Origin: Bryobacterales bacterium
GTDB lineage: Bacteria; Acidobacteriota; Terriglobia; Bryobacterales; Bryobacteraceae
NCBI GenBank assembly: GCA_016716385.1
Contig: JADJWL010000003.1
Span: forward strand, 248,001 to 312,000
DNA length: 64,000 bases
Reading direction: 5' to 3'
In this document: one piece after another, positions 60,453 through 64,000 of the stretch
Layout: each line of letters begins with the position of its first letter
Numbering within the stretch: position 1 is the first letter of the stretch
The notes under the pieces: generated by a model
The model's database searches: none
What the model was told of the DNA's origin: nothing
The model's input: only the letters and a program-made list of their open reading frames with translations
Position numbers and translations under genes: made by a program

Positions 60453-61835
60453 ATGGAAGTTATGCCAAGACATCGCCTGATCGCCGCTCTATGGCTGCTC
60501 GTTTTCGTACTTCCCGCCGTAGCCCAGAAACCGGGCAAGCCGATCCGCCCTGGGTTCAACCTGTTCTCCAAGCAGCAGGACGTCCAACTCGGACAGGAGG
60601 CGGCGGCGGAAATCCGGAAGCAGATCCAGGTGGTCGAAAACCGCGAATTGCAGGACTATATTCAGCGCATCGGCAAGCGCCTGGCGGCTCAGCCCGAAGC
60701 GGATGAGTTTCCGTACACGTTCGAGATGGTGAACGATCGGGCGATCAACGCGTTCGCGCTGCCCGGCGGACCCACGTTCATGAATACGGGACTGCTTATC
60801 CATGCCGATAACGAGGCGCAGGTGGCCGGCGTCGTCGCGCACGAGATCGCCCATGTCGCGCTCCGTCATGGCACCAACCAGGTCTCAAAAGCGAACTTCC
60901 TGCAGCTTCCCGCGATTATCGCCGGCATTGCCACCGGCAGCCAGTTGTGGGCGGGTCTCGCGCAACTGGGATCGCAAACCCTGCTCCTGAAGTACTCCCG
61001 CACGGCGGAAACCCAGGCGGATATTCTCGGCGCCCGCATGATGGCCAAGGCGGGGTACAACCCGATCGAGGCGGCGCGGTTCTTCGAAAAGCTCGAATCG
61101 GAAGGCGGATCGCGCGCGCCGCAGTTTCTCTCGAGCCACCCGAATCCCGGAAATCGCGTCAAGAGCATCGAAGCCGAAGTCCGTGTGATGCCGAGCATGC
61201 CGTACAACACCGCGGAAGGCGACTTCGCGCGGATGAAGCGGCTGGCGCAACAACTCCCCGAGCCCAAAGGCGCACAGCAGCAGCAACAGCAGCAGGGACA
61301 GGCCGCGCCCGCGCCCGGAGTCAGCGCGCCGCCCGCGGCCGTCCGGACGCCGCGGGAGATTCCGAACCCATCGTCGCGCTTCCGCAGTCTGAGCGGGACG
61401 GGATGGGTGCTGAACCACCCGGACAACTGGCAGGTCCTGGGAGACCGGAGCCAGGGATCGATCACGATCGCCCCGCAGGAAGGCGTCGTCGAAAACGGCC
61501 TCGCTTGTGGCGTGATCGTCAGCACCTGGCAGGCGCCTAATCCGCGCGCCAACCTGCGCACGATGACCCGCGACCTGATCGCCGACCTGCGCCGCACCAA
61601 CCCCGACCTCAACGTCGGCCGCGACCAGCGGCGCACCCGGCTGGACGGCCAGGAAGCGCTGGTGACCGAAATGCGGACGGCATCTCCGCTGGGCGGCCAG
61701 GAACTCGTGCAGTTGGTCACCGTGCAGCGCGACCGCGGCCTGTTCTACATGGTTCTGGTGTCGCCCCAATCCGAGTACGCCCGGTTCCGGCCGGCATTCG
61801 AACAGACCCTGCTTTCGGTCCGGTTCAGCAATTGA
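60453..61835 (+). CDS. Periplasmic M48 family metalloprotease (BepA/LoiP-like)
   Basis: A 460-residue zinc protease with a signal peptide (LIAALWLLVFVLPAVAQ). Zinc ligands are H130 and H134 (VVAHEIAHVALRHG, with E131 catalytic) and E186 (SRTAETQADILGARMM). The FALPGGPTFMNTGLL loop is typical of BepA/LoiP. A Gln-rich run (seven Gln, about 277-283) and Ala/Pro linker separate a second domain (about 300-460) with WVLNHPDNWQVL, similar to DUF1795-type beta domains. It probably handles outer-membrane protein quality control. Overlaps the HAD gene start by 4 bases (TTGA). Confidence 0.88.
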   Translation: MEVMPRHRLIAALWLLVFVLPAVAQKPGKPIRPGFNLFSKQQDVQLGQEAAAEIRKQIQVVENRELQDYIQRIGKRLAAQPEADEFPYTFEMVNDRAINAFALPGGPTFMNTGLLIHADNEAQVAGVVAHEIAHVALRHGTNQVSKANFLQLPAIIAGIATGSQLWAGLAQLGSQTLLLKYSRTAETQADILGARMMAKAGYNPIEAARFFEKLESEGGSRAPQFLSSHPNPGNRVKSIEAEVRVMPSMPYNTAEGDFARMKRLAQQLPEPKGAQQQQQQQGQAAPAPGVSAPPAAVRTPREIPNPSSRFRSLSGTGWVLNHPDNWQVLGDRSQGSITIAPQEGVVENGLACGVIVSTWQAPNPRANLRTMTRDLIADLRRTNPDLNVGRDQRRTRLDGQEALVTEMRTASPLGGQELVQLVTVQRDRGLFYMVLVSPQSEYARFRPAFEQTLLSVRFSN

Positions 61836-62449
61836 GCGCGCCCTACGACGCAGTCCTGTTCGATTTCGACGGAGTGCTCGCCGACTCCGAGCCCGTCCAT
61901 TGGGCCGCCTGGATGGAAGCGCTGGAGCCCTCTGGAATTCGCATGGAGTGGGACGACTTCCAGCGCGAGTGCGTGGGAGTGTCCGATCTCGCGATGCTCG
62001 AGGTGCTGGTCCGCTACGCACCGCAGCCCGTCGAAGCGGATTCCCTGCGCGCCTACTATCCGGCCAAGCGCGACGTCTTCCGCCGCCGTATCGCCGCGGT
62101 GGACCTCTGCCCGCCCGAAACCGTCGCGCTGATTCACTCCCTGGACGCCTGGTCGCTCGCCGTCGTGACGTCGAGCGTGCGCGAGGAAGTGGAACCGGTG
62201 CTGCACCGTGCCGGCATCCTGCCGCGGCTGCGTACGGCCGTGTACGGAGAAGATGTCGAGCGCCGCAAGCCCGCGCCGGACCCCTACCTGCTGGCGGCGG
62301 CGCGCCTCGGCGCACGCCGTCCGCTGGTGGTGGAGGATTCCGACGCGGGCGCCGCGAGCGCGCGCGCCGCCGGCTTCGACGTGCTGCGCGTCGCCGCGGC
62401 GCGTGAAGTCGCGCCGAGGCTGGCCGCGGCTCTCGGCATCCTGTTATGA
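61832..62449 (+). CDS. HAD-superfamily phosphatase/phosphomutase (subfamily IA)
   Basis: A 205-residue haloacid dehalogenase-like hydrolase. Motif I is LFDFDGVLADSEP (nucleophile D11, acid/base D13), motif II is VVTSSVREE, motif III Lys is in ERRKPAPDPYLLAA, and motif IV is VVEDSDAGAASARAAG. The alpha-helical cap at about 20-85 places it with beta-phosphoglucomutase or sugar phosphatases. The substrate is not decided. TTG 61832 is the start, sharing bases with the protease stop; it is read directly from the same transcript. Confidence 0.85.
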   Translation: MSAPYDAVLFDFDGVLADSEPVHWAAWMEALEPSGIRMEWDDFQRECVGVSDLAMLEVLVRYAPQPVEADSLRAYYPAKRDVFRRRIAAVDLCPPETVALIHSLDAWSLAVVTSSVREEVEPVLHRAGILPRLRTAVYGEDVERRKPAPDPYLLAAARLGARRPLVVEDSDAGAASARAAGFDVLRVAAAREVAPRLAAALGILL

Positions 62450-62458
62450 TCCTTGGCA

Positions 62459-64000
62459 ATGCGTACTTGGACGCTGTTGCTGCTGATTCCCACAGTTCTC
62501 GCCGGCCAGGAACTTGACCTTCTGCTCGAACGCCTTCAGCCCTCCAGGAAGCCGCATTCCGGCCGGATCAACGCGCACGACGCCAATTGGGAAGCCTGGC
62601 TCCAGCGCAGCGGCGAGCGTTTCCCGAACCTGAGGGTCCTGCCGTCATGGGCGATGCTGCCGGACTCGCTGCACGGCGTCTCCACGCCCGAGCAGTGGGA
62701 AGCGAAGCGCGAGTGGATGCGGAACCAGTTCACCTACTGGGTCTACGGCAAGATGCCGCCCGCACCCACGAACCTGCGTGCCGTCGTCCTAGGCGAGCGC
62801 CAGGAGAACGGCGTCACCGTGCGCGACGTGCGCCTCGAATTCGGCCCCGGCCACAAGGCCACGCTACGGCTGCAACTGCTGATCCCGCCCGGGAACGGTC
62901 CGTTCCCCGTCTTTCTCACGAATCACCCGCGCACGCGCCCCTGGGTCGCGACCGCCGTCCGCCGCGGTTATATCGCCTGCATCTACTTCGCGGCCGACCC
63001 GATCTACGGCAATGACGATGACTCCGACGCATTCATCGACGTCTACCCGGAGTACGATTTCTCCTGCCTCGCCCGCTGGGCGTGGGCCGCGATGCGCGCC
63101 GTCGACCACCTCGTGACGCTGCCGGAGGTCGCGCGGGACAAGATCGGCATCACCGGGCACTCGCGCAACGGCAAGCAGGCGCTGCTGGCGGCGGCCTTCG
63201 ACGACCGCATCGGCGCCGTGGTGGCGTCGAGCGGCAATACCGGCGAAGGAACGCCGTGGCGCTTCACCAGCGATCCGTTCGCCAACGAAACCATCGAGCA
63301 GATCACCGGCAACTTCCCGCACTGGTTCCACCCGCGGCTGCGCTTCTTCGCCGGACGCGAGCACAAACTGCCGGTCGACCAGAACAGCCTGTTCGCCCTG
63401 GTCGCGCCGCGAGGCCTGCTGCTGGCGTCGTCCTATTCCGAGCACCAGGGGAACTCGCTCGGCTTCGAGCAGGGGTATCGCGACGTGCAGCGCGTCTACA
63501 ACTTCCTCGGCAAACCGGACAACGTCGGCTTGTCGCTGCGTCCCGGCGAGCACGCCACCACAGCCGACGACATCGAGCGCTACGTGGACTTCTTCGATAC
63601 GGTCTTCGGCCGCGCACACTATCCCAAGTTCGAAGACTGGATCCACGGCTACACGTTCGAGGACTGGCAGCGGAAGAGCGGGGAGAAGATTGACCCGGCG
63701 CAATGGCCGCAGCGGCGTCCGGGTGAACGGACCGATCCCGCAGCTCTGCGGAAGGACCTGCGTTGGCTCCTCGGCGAAGAGCCCGCCGGAGTGGATTTCC
63801 CCAATCGCACCGAACTCGACGCTCCCAGCCGCACGTCCGACGGTTGGCTGTCGCTCATCTACCAGCGGCCGCTCAAAAGCCCGCGGTTCAAGGCAACCGC
63901 GGTCAGCTTCGGCGACGACCTGATGGCGGATCTCTACTACCCGCCCCACGGTGGCGGCAAGTGGCCGCTCGTGGTCTGGCTGCACGCCTACAGCTATCCG
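62459..64000 (+). CDS. CE15-like glucuronoyl esterase with second hydrolase domain (cut by window end)
   Basis: The frame is open from ATG 62459 to the end of the window, 514 residues without a stop. A signal peptide (RTWTLLLLIPTVLAGQ) sends it out of the cytoplasm. The first domain (about 30-400) is an alpha/beta hydrolase with the GHSRNGK motif, S235 as nucleophile, matching the G-x-S-R-x-G-K of CE15 glucuronoyl esterases, and a likely catalytic H365 (GEHATTAD). CE15 enzymes cleave ester bonds between lignin and glucuronoxylan. From about 450 a second hydrolase-like domain begins (MADLYYPP, KWPLVVWLHAYSYP) and runs past the window. It starts 9 bases after the HAD gene. Confidence 0.82.
   Translation, partial: MRTWTLLLLIPTVLAGQELDLLLERLQPSRKPHSGRINAHDANWEAWLQRSGERFPNLRVLPSWAMLPDSLHGVSTPEQWEAKREWMRNQFTYWVYGKMPPAPTNLRAVVLGERQENGVTVRDVRLEFGPGHKATLRLQLLIPPGNGPFPVFLTNHPRTRPWVATAVRRGYIACIYFAADPIYGNDDDSDAFIDVYPEYDFSCLARWAWAAMRAVDHLVTLPEVARDKIGITGHSRNGKQALLAAAFDDRIGAVVASSGNTGEGTPWRFTSDPFANETIEQITGNFPHWFHPRLRFFAGREHKLPVDQNSLFALVAPRGLLLASSYSEHQGNSLGFEQGYRDVQRVYNFLGKPDNVGLSLRPGEHATTADDIERYVDFFDTVFGRAHYPKFEDWIHGYTFEDWQRKSGEKIDPAQWPQRRPGERTDPAALRKDLRWLLGEEPAGVDFPNRTELDAPSRTSDGWLSLIYQRPLKSPRFKATAVSFGDDLMADLYYPPHGGGKWPLVVWLHAYSYP

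Noticed and set aside
61271..61300. CAG-type tandem repeat as a regulatory or phase-variable element
   Set aside because: It encodes a short Gln run in a linker between protease domains; copy changes would not shift the frame, and the codons are interrupted by CAA.

Overview
The window is high-GC, gene-dense bacterial chromosome with no rRNA, tRNA, CRISPR array, insertion sequence or phage gene that I can see. The best guess is an Acidobacteriota member of the Solibacter/Bryobacter type. This is an inference from the gene content: Oar-like TonB-dependent receptors with a carboxypeptidase-like N-terminal domain, several Tat-exported Gfo/Idh/MocA oxidoreductases, DUF1080 proteins, split transketolase, and many secreted sialidase-like and esterase-like enzymes. 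No stretch of more than about 170 bases lacks a gene. Both window ends cut a gene.

Layout. 1-3199 (+): end of an unrecognised protein, a secreted NTF2-like protein, an exported DHDPS-fold protein and a sialidase-like protein. 3237-13669 (-): a separate Tat-exported sialidase-like protein, then a nine-gene run with overlapping or abutting start and stop codons (Gfo/Idh, DUF1080, small membrane protein, quinone oxidoreductase, histidine kinase, lipoprotein, M24 peptidase, accB, accC). 13789-19133: a divergent ArsR regulator and a three-gene type I-like export system (ABC exporter, HlyD adaptor, TolC channel) with a clear sigma-70 promoter; the ABC protein has degenerate ATPase motifs. 19156-25871 (-): Oar-type receptor, two-domain esterase lipoprotein and Gfo/Idh protein, divergent from an ECF sigma factor at 26008. 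26650-34474 (+): hydrolase-like Tat lipoprotein, KdgD-type dehydratase, membrane glycosyltransferase-like protein, NfeD, slipin, ATP-grasp protein and a secreted Ig-like protein. 34385-37601 (-): O-antigen ligase-like protein, SDR, amidohydrolase and a small secreted protein. 37638-39763 (+): SixA, UppS, CdsA. 39764-42633 (-): split transketolase, a receiver-like protein and IF-3.

42799-47400: ExeA-like ATPase (+), DinB and AhpD-like proteins (-), a GAF/sigma-54 activator (+) with a palindrome cluster over its start codon, and a TIGR01777 epimerase (-). 47397-55145: class II photolyase (-), a radical SAM/SPASM protein (+), and a minus-strand operon of beta-barrel protein, beta-hydroxyacid dehydrogenase, Gfo/Idh, anSME-like radical SAM enzyme and a C69-type Ntn hydrolase whose expected nucleophile is Ser rather than Cys. 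55174-57240 (+): two GT2 glycosyltransferases. 57197-60392 (-): zwf-opcA-pgl, the oxidative pentose-phosphate entry. 60453-64000 (+): M48 metalloprotease, HAD phosphatase and a CE15-like esterase cut by the window end.

Together the genes suggest a heterotroph that imports and dismantles complex carbohydrates in the periplasm (receptors, esterases, Gfo/Idh, KdgD, DUF1080), with housekeeping envelope, fatty-acid and pentose-phosphate genes between. The most unusual loci are the ABC exporter with non-canonical ATPase motifs and the radical SAM / Ser-type C69 operon.
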